Shown here: piece after piece, positions 1-6,754 of the stretch
Layout: every line of letters starts with the position of its first letter
Numbering within the stretch: position 1 is the first letter of the stretch
Origin: CANHEE01 sp043777755
GTDB lineage: Bacteria > Bacteroidota > Bacteroidia > Chitinophagales > Saprospiraceae
Assembly: GCA_043777755.1 (NCBI GenBank)
Contig: JAYWHK010000157.1
Location: 1 to 9,711, forward strand
Direction of reading: 5' to 3'
Length of the DNA: 9,711 bases
Made by a program: the position numbers and the translations under genes
The notes under the pieces: generated by a model
What the model was told of the DNA's origin: nothing
Database searches by the model: none
What the model saw: the letters and a program-made list of their open reading frames with translations, nothing else

Positions 1-1
1 C

Positions 2-73
2 ACGCCCCCCCCCCCCCCGACTCTCGATTCACGAAAGAAGCTACAAGAACTCCTAAACTACGCATATCTATAG
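2..73 (+). CDS. possible 3' end of an upstream gene (partial)
   Basis: One frame is open from the window edge to a TAG at 71-73. It reads as a proline run encoded by the C tract, then a short Lys/Leu-rich helix-like tail containing RKKLQELLNYAYL. Another frame is also open here, to a TAA near 110, so the reading is uncertain. No family can be recognised from about 23 residues. The C14 homopolymer lies inside it, so the true frame depends on the exact C count. Confidence 0.25.
   Translation, partial: TPPPPPTLDSRKKLQELLNYAYL
5..18. repeat. C14 homopolymer
   Basis: Fourteen consecutive C residues sit in an otherwise AT-rich window. If the frame described for 2-73 is real, the tract encodes prolines and its length would set the frame. 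Because it lies at the very start of the window it could also be an assembly or sequencing edge artefact. Confidence 0.6.
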
Positions 74-132
74 CAAATTTGTTATACACCATTTAATTTA
101 TCAAAAAAATTTCAAAAAATCATACCTTTCAT

Positions 133-159
133 GCAACCGCCGCCGCAAGGTCGTGTCTA
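133..159 (+). promoter_or_regulatory. ECF-sigma-type promoter of the sigma/anti-sigma operon
   Basis: GCAACC at 133-138 is followed after 16 nt by GTCTA at 155-159. ECF sigma factors typically use an AAC-containing -35 and a GTC/CGTC-type -10 with this spacing, and autoregulation of ECF operons is common. The element lies 35 nt before the sigma factor start. The spacer is locally GC-rich, unlike the surrounding DNA. Autoregulation is inferred. Confidence 0.55.
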
Positions 160-194
160 TACATAAAACAAACAAAAATTAAAAAGGAAAACCA

Positions 195-731
195 TTGAGT
201 TTCGTAGAACCACATAAAAGCGTAATTGATGCCTGTATGCAAGGAGAACGTTCTGCGCAATTTGAATTGTATCGTTTGTATTCAAAAGCAATGTACAACA
301 TTTGTCTGCGGATGTTGAAAAATGCTTCGGATTCTGAAGATGTTTTGCAAAATGCGTTTATAGATATTTTTTCTAAGCTACATACATTTGAGTTTCAATC
401 CAGCATCGGTGCATGGATGAAACGCATCGTTATCAACAATTGCATTAATTTTTTACAAAGAAAAAAATTCAACTTTGACGAGTTCGATGCGCAGACGCAT
501 GGAAAAGGAATGGTTGATATGAATGATGACGTGCCGTTGGCTGGACTCAGCGTGGAACGTGTACAAAAAGCACTGATGCAATTGCCTGATGGCTATAGAA
601 TTGTTTTTTCGCTTTATATGTTTGAAGGCTATGACCATGAGGAAATTTCGCAAATTTTAAAAGTTTCGGAATCCACTTCAAAATCTCAATTTCATAGAGC
701 AAAACAAAAACTAAGGGAAATACTTGCTTAA
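195..731 (+). CDS. ECF-type RNA polymerase sigma factor (sigma-70 family)
   Basis: This 178-residue cytoplasmic protein matches the two-domain ECF layout. Region 2 is at about residues 22-90 (FELYRLYSKAMYNICLRML, the acidic DSEDVLQNAF helix, then IGAWMKRIVINNCINFLQR). Region 4 is at about 121-175, with LPDGYRIVFSLYMFEGYDHEE followed by the helix-turn-helix ISQILKVSESTSKSQFHRAKQKL. It should recruit core RNA polymerase to a small set of promoters, probably including its own at 133-159. The start is a TTG at 195, supported by AAGGA at 184-188 with suitable spacing and by lack of a good ATG before region 2. An anti-sigma-like gene follows after 32 nt. The family is clear; the signal sensed is unknown. 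Confidence 0.88.
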   Translation: MSFVEPHKSVIDACMQGERSAQFELYRLYSKAMYNICLRMLKNASDSEDVLQNAFIDIFSKLHTFEFQSSIGAWMKRIVINNCINFLQRKKFNFDEFDAQTHGKGMVDMNDDVPLAGLSVERVQKALMQLPDGYRIVFSLYMFEGYDHEEISQILKVSESTSKSQFHRAKQKLREILA

Positions 732-763
732 AAACTGTTTAATTTTTTTAATATATTACTAAA

Positions 764-1354
764 ATGCAACGATTAGAAGATTTTATACTTGAAAATCGAG
801 CTGAATTTGACAATGAAACGCCTGATTTACGGGTTTGGGCAAAGCTCAATGAACGTTTATCCGAAAATGCTACAAGCGCAACAGTCAGTACTCGACCACA
901 AGCACGTATTGTCCAAATGCCGAGTACATTGTGGTCTAACAAACTACGTATCGCAGCAAGTGTAGCTGGCTTGCTATTGATGGGTATTAGCATTGGTTTT
1001 TACCTCAAATCAAGTACAAATGAAACGAGCTTGGCAACTGTATCCGCAGAATATGGCGAAATGGAACGTTTTTATCAACAACAAATTGAGAAAAAAACAA
1101 GACAATTGGCAAGTGTAAAAAACTCAGAAGACGTAAAAGAAGACCTCAATGAGATTGATGTGGTGATGAGTGAATTGCGCCAAGAATTGACCAATGCACC
1201 GAAAGGGTCACGGAAGCAAATCATTCATAACATGATTACTTCTTACAAAAATAAAATGTATATTTTAGAGCGTGTGTTAGATGAAAATCAACAACGCCAA
1301 TTTGTTCAAACTAATATTACTACTAACAATAAAAATGAAAAAGATACTATCTAA
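764..1354 (+). CDS. membrane-anchored anti-sigma-factor-like protein
   Basis: This 196-residue protein has a cytoplasmic N-terminal part (about 1-60, beginning MQRLEDFILENRAEFD), one hydrophobic segment at about 61-81 (LRIAASVAGLLLMGISIGFY) and a charged, Glu/Lys/Gln-rich C-terminal part (about 100-180) predicted to be helical or coiled-coil. This topology and its place right after an ECF sigma gene fit an anti-sigma factor that holds the sigma factor at the membrane. No zinc-binding ZAS motif (HxxxCxxC) is visible, so it would be a non-ZAS type as is common in Bacteroidota. Its last 20 nt overlap the likely start of the DUF4097-type gene, which suggests translational coupling. The role is inferred from topology and context. 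Confidence 0.65.
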   Translation: MQRLEDFILENRAEFDNETPDLRVWAKLNERLSENATSATVSTRPQARIVQMPSTLWSNKLRIAASVAGLLLMGISIGFYLKSSTNETSLATVSAEYGEMERFYQQQIEKKTRQLASVKNSEDVKEDLNEIDVVMSELRQELTNAPKGSRKQIIHNMITSYKNKMYILERVLDENQQRQFVQTNITTNNKNEKDTI

Positions 1355-2492
1355 TCTATTTATGACCTGCTTTTTAGCCATTGGTTTTGGCTTTATTGTT
1401 CAGGCAAAAGAAACCTCTTTGAACGTCGTAACGACTGATCCAAAGCAAGAATTTTCAAAAATTATTTACAAAGAATTTAATATTTCAGAGTATGGCTCGG
1501 TTCAACTTATCAATAAATATGGTAAAGTTGATGCTCGAACTTGGGATGGCAGTCAAGTGAAAATCAAAGTATCCATTATTGCCAATGCAAATGGGCAGAA
1601 AGAAGCTGAAAAAACGTTTAATCGAATCAGCATTAATTTCTACAACGACCCTAATTTTGTAAAAGCGGAAACCATAATCGGACAAGAAAGCGGTAGTTGG
1701 ATGAGTTGGTCTTGGAATGGCTCAAAAAATGCTGATTTTCAAATCAATTACGAAGTATATTATCCTCGTGGCGGATTCTTGGATTTGAGCAACCGTTATG
1801 GCGATAGTTTTGTAGGTTATACAAATGGTGCTGTCAAGGCAAATATTAAATATGGCAATTTACGTTGTGAAGAAATCAATAATAAATTTGACCTAAATTT
1901 GCAATACGGTGATGCTTATGCTTCTAATGTGAAGAAAGAAACCAATGCAAATATCGACTACGGAAAACTGATTATGAAAAGTACTGATAAAGCTAATTTG
2001 GACGGTGATTATTCAGAATTTGAAGTCGAAAACGTCAATGATGTGAACATTAAATCTGATTATTCAACCTTACGAGGTACGAAAATCGGTAATTTGACAG
2101 TTGATATGGATTATGGACATCTAAAAATGAGAGAAGTTGGCAATATTAACTTTAAAGGAGATTATACAGACATTTCAATTAATTTTTTAAGTAATTTTGC
2201 AAGTGTTGATATGGATTATGGTGGATTGACGGTTGATAAAGTTGGTAAAAACTTTTCAGAATTTCGTGTTGATGCCAATTATACAGATATAAAAGTTGGT
2301 ACGGAAGATGGTTGTGCTTATCGTTTAGATGCAGAAAGCAACTATGGTGACATCAAATATCCTTCTGGAATGAATCTTACGTACGAAAAAGATGGGAATA
2401 CTTCTGAACGCATCGAAGGTTTCTTTGGTTCTAAAAATGCAAAAGGTCTTATGAAAGTTAATGTCAGCTATGGTGGCATTAAGATACGATAA
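1335..2492 (+). CDS. secreted beta-strand repeat protein, DUF4097-like
   Basis: The chosen start is the ATG at 1335, which gives a signal peptide (MKKILSNLFMTCFLAIGFGF, then IVQA before KETS). An earlier in-frame ATG at 1281 would add 18 residues and bury that signal. The mature protein (385 residues in total) is made of repeats of about 20 residues carrying a Tyr-Gly, Tyr-Ser or Tyr-Thr pair: NKYGKV, NRYGDS, IKYGNL, LQYGDA, IDYGKL, GDYSEF, SDYSTL, MDYGHL, GDYTDI, MDYGGL, ANYTDI, SNYGDI, VSYGGI. This is typical of DUF4097 / adhesin-like beta-solenoids, which often accompany ECF sigma and anti-sigma genes in Bacteroidota. It is probably periplasmic or on the outer surface. Its relation to the sigma pair, as target or sensor, is unknown. 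Confidence 0.75.
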   Translation: MKKILSNLFMTCFLAIGFGFIVQAKETSLNVVTTDPKQEFSKIIYKEFNISEYGSVQLINKYGKVDARTWDGSQVKIKVSIIANANGQKEAEKTFNRISINFYNDPNFVKAETIIGQESGSWMSWSWNGSKNADFQINYEVYYPRGGFLDLSNRYGDSFVGYTNGAVKANIKYGNLRCEEINNKFDLNLQYGDAYASNVKKETNANIDYGKLIMKSTDKANLDGDYSEFEVENVNDVNIKSDYSTLRGTKIGNLTVDMDYGHLKMREVGNINFKGDYTDISINFLSNFASVDMDYGGLTVDKVGKNFSEFRVDANYTDIKVGTEDGCAYRLDAESNYGDIKYPSGMNLTYEKDGNTSERIEGFFGSKNAKGLMKVNVSYGGIKIR

Positions 2493-2598
2493 TATACACA
2501 ACGGATATTGGTTATTAGATATTAAAGATATTACAAACGCTTGGTATTCAATATTTTGCATAAATTCAAAAACAAAAACCACTTTCCGATATGTATAA

Positions 2599-2634
2599 AA
2601 AAAACCTGTTGAAAATTAATTCAACAGGTTTTTT
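2599..2634. terminator. bidirectional rho-independent terminator
   Basis: A 15-bp perfect inverted repeat (2599-2613 against 2620-2634) has the core AACCTGTTGAA, a 6-nt loop and a run of A on the left and T on the right. It therefore ends with a U tract in both directions. It lies between the convergent DUF4097-type gene (ends 2492) and pepA (ends 2639) and should serve both. Confidence 0.9.
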
Positions 2635-2638
2635 ACAT

Positions 2639-4132
2639 TTATGCTTCAATATTTTTCTTTAAATATTCTACTAAAAGTCGAACACCATAAGCAGTTCCAC
2701 TTCTCATTTGTGAAAATTCACTATCTCCAAACGCCATTCCTGCGATATCGAGGTGAACCCAAGATTGATGACTTTCGGTGAATGCCTCTAAAAATTTTGC
2801 AGCAGTAATAGAACCCGCCACTGGTTTTCCAGAAAGATTTTTAATATCAGCAATGTCAGAGTTCAAATCATCTTTGTAAAAATCCCAAAGTGGCATACGC
2901 CAAACTTTTTCACCACAAGACATTCCTGTTTTGTATAGATTTTCTGCCATTTCTTCATTGTTGGTGTACATTCCAGCGGCAGCATAGCCCAACGCAGCAA
3001 TCACGCTTCCTGTCAAAGTAGCCAAATCAATGATTTGTGTCGGTTTATAGTTTTTATTCAGATACGCTAATCCATCGGCTAAAACCAAACGTCCTTCGGC
3101 ATCTGTATCAATCATTTCAATCGTTTTTCCAAGATAAGAACCAAAAACTTCGCTTGGTTTCGTACCAGCACCATCTACACAATTGTCTGTACTTGGAACA
3201 ATCCCAACGATATGAATTGGTAATTTTAATTTTGCCACCGCTTCCATTAGACCGAAAACTGCCGCAGCACCACCCATATCACTTTTCATAAAACTCATGT
3301 TGGCAGAAGGTTTTATCGAAATTCCACCTGTATCAAAGGTTACGCCTTTACCTACAAAGCCAAAAACGGGTGCATCTTTTTTTACTTTTTTAGACTTATA
3401 CTCCATCACAATAAGCGCAGGAGCTTCGGCACTACCTTTATTCACGGCATTGATAGCATGGCAACCTAATTTTTCTAACTCGTCACGACCAACAAAAGTT
3501 GTCACATCGTAACCGTATTTTTTACCAGATTCTTCCGCCCAATTTGCTAAAATAGTAGAAGTTTTGTGGTTGGCAGGTTGATTCACCAAGTCAAAAATGC
3601 GCATTTGCGTTTCGGCAATATCAATCGCATTTTCTATGCTTTTTTTCAATTCAGCATCATTTCCTTTGACAGAAACGATACTGACCTCCGCTTTGCCGTT
3701 AGCAAACTCAGGTGTTTCGGGTTTGGTGGACTTGTGCAATGCAATAGAATAACGCCCAAGTGTCATACCATTGGCAATTGCCTCCACTCGCAAGGGAAGA
3801 TTATCTTCGCCCAAGTGTGTCAAATCCACTGTTATTTTTGCAGGAATTTTGGCTTTTTGGTGGTGTGTAAAACTACGGAAAGCAGCCAAGAACTCAGGAA
3901 AATTGGCTTTGTCACCAATTCCTAAGAAATAGATTTTTTTTAACTCACCAGCAACATACAAAGGCAAAGTTTCTTTAAAATTTGCTTTGAAATCTTGAAG
4001 GATAGTAACAGAAGGAACGCCAAATCGGGCAGCAGTTTGCTCGATTTGAGTTTTTAGTTGTTCGCCTTGAACAAACGGGAAAACAATAACCTCTGTGGCA
4101 GTGGGTATCGTATCGTGTAAAGAGATTTTCAT
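2639..4132 (-). CDS. pepA: leucyl aminopeptidase (peptidase M17)
   Basis: This 497-residue cytosolic enzyme removes N-terminal amino acids from peptides. The catalytic C-terminal domain carries the M17 signature DTDAEGRLVLADGL at about residues 342-355. The metal and catalytic residues align with E. coli PepA at a constant offset: Lys262, Asp267, Asp285, Asp344 and Glu346 as metal ligands, with Lys274 and Arg348 catalytic. The N-terminal domain (about 1-170) is divergent, as is usual in the family. Length and start (ATG at 4132, with A-rich upstream sequence) are normal. It is a single-gene unit with its own promoter near 4244-4251 and a shared terminator at 2599-2634. M17 enzymes can also bind DNA in some bacteria, but nothing here tests that. 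Confidence 0.96.
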   Translation of the reverse strand: MKISLHDTIPTATEVIVFPFVQGEQLKTQIEQTAARFGVPSVTILQDFKANFKETLPLYVAGELKKIYFLGIGDKANFPEFLAAFRSFTHHQKAKIPAKITVDLTHLGEDNLPLRVEAIANGMTLGRYSIALHKSTKPETPEFANGKAEVSIVSVKGNDAELKKSIENAIDIAETQMRIFDLVNQPANHKTSTILANWAEESGKKYGYDVTTFVGRDELEKLGCHAINAVNKGSAEAPALIVMEYKSKKVKKDAPVFGFVGKGVTFDTGGISIKPSANMSFMKSDMGGAAAVFGLMEAVAKLKLPIHIVGIVPSTDNCVDGAGTKPSEVFGSYLGKTIEMIDTDAEGRLVLADGLAYLNKNYKPTQIIDLATLTGSVIAALGYAAAGMYTNNEEMAENLYKTGMSCGEKVWRMPLWDFYKDDLNSDIADIKNLSGKPVAGSITAAKFLEAFTESHQSWVHLDIAGMAFGDSEFSQMRSGTAYGVRLLVEYLKKNIEA

Positions 4133-4243
4133 TAACTTAGGCTATTACGTGTGTTAAACATATCGGACAATTTTTAGCGTAACATGAGATATATAAACGT
4201 TGCCCGTTCCGAAGATACGATTGGTTTTTGAAACTTTATGTCG

Positions 4244-4251
4244 CAAAGGTA
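4244..4251 (-). promoter_or_regulatory. -7 promoter element of pepA
   Basis: On the minus strand the sequence reads TACCTTTG, matching the Bacteroidota -7 consensus TAnnTTTG. It lies 112 nt before the pepA ATG, leaving a leader of about 105 nt. No clear TTG/TTTG -33 element is seen at the expected distance, so the promoter may be weak or assisted. Confidence 0.55.
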
Positions 4252-4400
4252 CTTTTTTATTTTATAAATAGAAATTTTTCATAATTTTTATATTAAAATA
4301 ATTTTTATAAAATTATATAAAACATTATTTATCAATAAATTAATTAATTTTTTTATAAAAAAATAAGAATTATTTACGAGAAAATTATATAAAAAATAAC

Positions 4401-4549
4401 AAAAAAATGGTTCTTTTAAAATTTTTGTGACACTGTAGGGGCGACTTTAGTCGCACAAGACTCTAAACGTTGAAAATCAGCAATTTGTGCGACTAAATTC
4501 GCCCTTACAAAGGCTTAAACCACAAAAAATTTAAAAGAACCAAAAAAAT
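4401..4549. mobile_element. MITE-like inverted-repeat element with 8-bp flanking direct repeats
   Basis: The outer arms GGTTCTTTTAAAATTTTTGTG-like (4409-4429) and its complement (4521-4541) match at 20 of 21 positions. Inner arms at 4434-4458 and 4485-4509 match at 23 of 25 and carry GGGGCGA and AGTCGCACAA. The two nested pairs make a long hairpin of 133 bp. AAAAAAAT occurs immediately outside both ends (4401-4408 and 4542-4549) and may be a target-site duplication, although the sequence is low in complexity. There is no ORF inside. The element abuts the stop codon of the DoxX-like gene at 4550 and could affect its transcript end. Confidence 0.65.
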
Positions 4550-4963
4550 TTAGCGAACAATCGTGGTTGCCAGCAAACGTTTAATGCTGTATTTGCCAGC
4601 TCCATTGGCAGACAAAACAAATAATCCGCCCATGATTGCAATATTTTTCAAAAACATCATCATTTCAAAATTTCTATGATCGGGTGACGCCATCCAAAAA
4701 GAATAAGCAGTAAAGGTCACTGGAATCCAAAAAGCCAGCACTAAAATAGTTCCGATACCAACCCGATACCCAACCAAAATCAAAAAAGCTCCAAGCATCA
4801 AAGCAAAAATTGCTGAGTTGTACAGAAAATCTTGTTGCCAAGTAAATCCGTAACGGTTCATTAATTGATAAGTCAAAGTTCGGCTTGTAGAAGTATCAAC
4901 ACCTTCAAAAAAAAATACCGCAGATAGAAACATTCGTCCCAGTAAATCTAATAAATCCTTCAT
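4550..4963 (-). CDS. DoxX-like integral membrane protein
   Basis: This 137-residue protein has four hydrophobic segments, at about residues 4-22, 47-66, 69-92 and 103-122. It starts MKDLLDLLGRMFLSAVFFFEG, resembling the LLGRLLLAxxFLxSG opening of DoxX family proteins, and the overall size and four-helix plan agree. Family members are inner-membrane proteins whose biochemical role is mostly undefined; some are linked to quinone- or thiosulfate-related redox functions. It is the second gene of an operon, 14 nt after the acidic protein gene. The 3' end is met directly by the MITE-like element, and the last residues (TTIVR) could have been altered by that insertion. Confidence 0.75.
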   Translation of the reverse strand: MKDLLDLLGRMFLSAVFFFEGVDTSTSRTLTYQLMNRYGFTWQQDFLYNSAIFALMLGAFLILVGYRVGIGTILVLAFWIPVTFTAYSFWMASPDHRNFEMMMFLKNIAIMGGLFVLSANGAGKYSIKRLLATTIVR

Positions 4964-4977
4964 TTTATAATCTTGAT

Positions 4978-5475
4978 TTACAGTGCTTTATGAAAAGCAT
5001 CAATCACTGATTTTAGAGCAATGAACATAGGTTCTCTACCTTCGTCGGTTAAAAAATCGAGTTGCGCTTCTTCGTCATCTGGGTCGTCCACCAAAGAATC
5101 TTCCACAAATGCCAATAAATCTTCCTGTGGATGACCATCAAAAAACATGGTCAATCGCTCAGAAAAATCTGTACCTTTGACTAATTCAAGTATTTCCCAG
5201 TTTTTTTCTTCTGCTTCGCCAATTTGCTCTTCTGTCAATTCAGGAACATTTTTATAAACTTTTACGATAGATTGATAAATTGCCAAAGCGAGGTAATCCA
5301 AATAATCACGCTCGTCGTCAGAAAGAATACTCAAATTCTCTTTGCTCAAAAAATCAACAACAACAGGTTGATTTTGCTCAAAATTGTCCATCATCTGAAC
5401 ATAATCCTCTTCAATGGTATCCATTGCTTCCAAAACATCATCAATCGTTTTGTCGTCTATATATTTCATCATCAT
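4978..5475 (-). CDS. acidic protein of unknown function
   Basis: I do not recognise a family for this 165-residue protein. It is strongly acidic (for example EAMDTIEEDY, SLVDDPDDEEAQLD), has no membrane segment or signal peptide, and is predicted to be mostly helical, so it is probably soluble and cytoplasmic. The start is one of three tandem ATG codons (5475, 5472, 5469); I took the first. A -7 element lies 14 nt before the first ATG, giving a very short leader, so a later ATG is equally possible. It is transcribed with the DoxX-like gene 14 nt downstream. Reading-frame quality and operon context make it a real gene. Confidence 0.75.
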   Translation of the reverse strand: MMMKYIDDKTIDDVLEAMDTIEEDYVQMMDNFEQNQPVVVDFLSKENLSILSDDERDYLDYLALAIYQSIVKVYKNVPELTEEQIGEAEEKNWEILELVKGTDFSERLTMFFDGHPQEDLLAFVEDSLVDDPDDEEAQLDFLTDEGREPMFIALKSVIDAFHKAL

Positions 5476-5488
5476 AATTAAATTTTCG

Positions 5489-5496
5489 CAAAAGTA
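5489..5496 (-). promoter_or_regulatory. -7 promoter element of the acidic protein / DoxX-like operon
   Basis: On the minus strand it reads TACTTTTG, a match to TAnnTTTG. The expected transcription start is only about 8 nt before the first ATG at 5475. No clear -33 TTG is seen at the usual spacing. Confidence 0.5.
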
Positions 5497-5765
5497 ATGA
5501 ATAACTTATTTAAAATAAATAAGATACATCGAAATTTTCAATTTTTTTCAATTTTTTTCACCTTTTTTGTAAAAACAAACGTAAATATAAAATATTTTTG
5601 CTTTTGCAACGTAAAAAGTACAAACATTTTTTACAAAATACACCAAATAAAATTTTTATTTTATTGAAATTAAAAAATTTTCAATAAAAAAAGGCTTTTA
5701 AACCAAATGTGATTTCAAATTTAATTTGGTCGTTATTTTTTTTAGTAATTTGAATAAAAAATACT

Positions 5766-5773
5766 TATTTTTG
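5766..5773 (+). promoter_or_regulatory. -7 promoter element ahead of the 45-aa ORF and the array
   Basis: TATTTTTG matches TAnnTTTG. A TTTG at 5749-5752 lies 13 nt upstream, shorter than the usual spacing of about 19, so the -33 assignment is doubtful. This is the only plus-strand promoter candidate noticed before the first header, so it may supply transcription to the first cassettes. Confidence 0.45.
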
Positions 5774-5812
5774 CACTGAAATTTGATTATTCTCAATTTT
5801 AAAAACAAAAAA

Positions 5813-5950
5813 ATGGAAGCATCAAAATTTAAAACATTGGAACAAAAAACCTTTACAGAATTTAGCAACGCTTTTAGTATCAATGAATTAGACGGACTAC
5901 TGAGTTGCTTAACAACAATTTTTGAAAATTGTAAGCAACGAATGAGTTAA
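5813..5950 (+). CDS. small ORF of 45 residues at the head of the array
   Basis: The ORF starts with ATG after an A-rich stretch (5801-5812) and ends with TAA at 5948-5950, three bases before the first header. The product, beginning MEASKFKTLEQKTFTEFSNA and ending CKQRMS, is soluble with no recognisable motif. A -7 promoter element lies about 40 nt upstream. It may be a true small protein, an upstream leader ORF, or the stump of a gene replaced by the array. Its position between the promoter and the first cassette is the main reason to record it. Confidence 0.45.
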   Translation: MEASKFKTLEQKTFTEFSNAFSINELDGLLSCLTTIFENCKQRMS

Positions 5951-5953
5951 GAT

Positions 5954-5978
5954 ATTGATTTTTAAATAGTTATAAAAA
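5954..5978 (+). repeat. header repeat, copy 1 (before xisH-1)
   Basis: It runs from ATTGATT to the last A before the ATG at 5979 and includes TTAAATAGTTATAAAAA. It is identical over its 24-bp core to copies 2, 4 and 5, but the TTC seen at the left end of most copies is GAT here. Confidence 0.9.
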
Positions 5979-6395
5979 ATGGCAAAAGACCTTTATCATT
6001 ACATCGTTAGAGAAGCATTAGAAAAAGATGGTTGGGAAATTGTAGAAGACCCTTTTGTCTTGAAAAGTGGTGGTCTTCGTATGGAAGTTGATTTGGCTGC
6101 GGAAAAGGTAATTGCAGCGACTCGTGAAAACCAAAAAATCATTGTGGAAATCAAGAGTTTTATCAATAAATCAAAATTACATGATTTTTATGAAGCAAAG
6201 GATCAATATGACGTGTATCGAAAAGGATTGAAAAAAGAAGGAATTTTACATCAATTGTTTTTAGCAGTAGAAGAAGATGTGTATAACTCATTTTTCCAAA
6301 AAGCATTGATTAGAGAAACCATTGAAGAAGATAAAATTTCATTAATTGTTTATAATATAGTATCAAAATCTATTATATCATGGCTAGTTTATTAA
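5979..6395 (+). CDS. xisH: XisH family protein, copy 1
   Basis: This 138-residue protein begins MAKDLYHYIVREALEKDGWE, the usual XisH opening. The core EVDLAAEKVIAA (residues 36-47) followed by IIVEIKSF (54-61) has the Asp38 and Glu57-x-Lys59 arrangement of PD-(D/E)xK nuclease folds, a superfamily in which XisH has been placed. In Anabaena, XisH and XisI are needed for XisF-dependent excision of the fdxN element. No xisF or nif gene is present here, so that role should not be carried over. The last 16 nt overlap xisI. The C-terminus ends SIISWLVY where the second copy has SKWLEN, a small difference. The ATG follows header copy 1. Confidence 0.9.
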   Translation: MAKDLYHYIVREALEKDGWEIVEDPFVLKSGGLRMEVDLAAEKVIAATRENQKIIVEIKSFINKSKLHDFYEAKDQYDVYRKGLKKEGILHQLFLAVEEDVYNSFFQKALIRETIEEDKISLIVYNIVSKSIISWLVY

Positions 6396-6727
6396 AAAAG
6401 TATCAAAAAATCGTCATTGGCATTTTGGAATATTACGCTGCATTGCCTTCTATGGGCGGTACGGGTGCAGAGTTTGAAGAACAATTGATTATAGACAAAG
6501 AGCGCAATCATTTTCAGATTTTGGCAATTGGTTGGGAAGATAGCAAAAGAGTCTATTATCCAATTTTTCATATTGACATCAAAAATGAAAAAGTTTGGGT
6601 ACAAGAAGATGCTACGGATTTTGATTTTGTAGGAGAACTCGAAAAACGAGGTATTCCTTCATCTGATATTGTTTTAGCATTTCATGCGCCATATAAAAGG
6701 CAATATACAGCTTATGCGGCAGCGTAA
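6380..6727 (+). CDS. xisI: XisI family protein, copy 1
   Basis: This 115-residue protein has the standard XisI features: HFQILAIGW (about residues 50-58), RVYYPIFHIDIKNEKVWVQ (about 62-80) and the C-terminal DIVLAFHAPYKRQYTAYAAA. XisI is the constant partner of XisH. The 16-bp overlap with xisH-1 is reproduced exactly in the second pair, so coupled translation is likely. The TAA stop (6725-6727) is immediately followed by header copy 2. Confidence 0.92.
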   Translation: MASLLKKYQKIVIGILEYYAALPSMGGTGAEFEEQLIIDKERNHFQILAIGWEDSKRVYYPIFHIDIKNEKVWVQEDATDFDFVGELEKRGIPSSDIVLAFHAPYKRQYTAYAAA

Positions 6728-6754
6728 TTCATTGATTTTTAAATAGTTATAAAA
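6728..6754 (+). repeat. header repeat, copy 2 (before the PBECR-like nuclease gene)
   Basis: It starts directly after the xisI-1 stop codon and ends at the base before the ATG at 6755, so it is the entire intergenic spacer. The A tract before ATG has four A, the shortest of the eight copies. Confidence 0.93.

Larger units (their letters stand above)
4133..4549. other. 417-bp intergenic region between pepA and the DoxX-like gene
   Basis: Nearest pepA it holds the pepA leader and promoter. Positions of about 4252-4400 are almost pure A/T with no convincing ORF or stable GC-containing structure. The remainder (4401-4549) is the inverted-repeat element and its flanking direct repeats, described separately. 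No gene is seen. Confidence 0.7.
5476..5812. other. 337-bp AT-rich intergenic region upstream of the array
   Basis: This divergent intergenic region holds a minus-strand promoter element (5489-5496) and a plus-strand one (5766-5773). It also has an A/T-only hairpin (5659-5669 with 5679-5689) without a good U tract, and a 7-bp inverted repeat ACCAAAT/ATTTGGT (5702-5708 and 5723-5729) that could be an operator. No convincing gene is visible. Confidence 0.6.

Noticed and set aside
1281..1334. Upstream ATG at 1281 as the start of the DUF4097-type protein
   Set aside because: It would bury the signal peptide 18 residues from the N-terminus and lies deep inside the anti-sigma-like gene. The ATG at 1335 gives a proper signal sequence.
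3037..3925. Plus-strand ORFs opposite pepA
   Set aside because: They are shadows of a strongly conserved M17 gene on the other strand and encode no recognisable domain.
5224..5481. Plus-strand ORFs opposite the acidic protein gene
   Set aside because: They have low-complexity, Asn/His/Ile-rich translations typical of antisense frames, while the minus-strand gene has operon structure and a promoter.
5659..5689. A/T-only hairpin as a terminator
   Set aside because: The stem has one G-C pair and is not followed by a clear T run in either direction; such structures arise easily in this composition.
5954..5978. Header as a complete promoter
   Set aside because: It has a TTG at its left part but no TAnnTTTG -7 element before the ATG, and a transcription start would fall inside the coding region. 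A translation-start role fits better.
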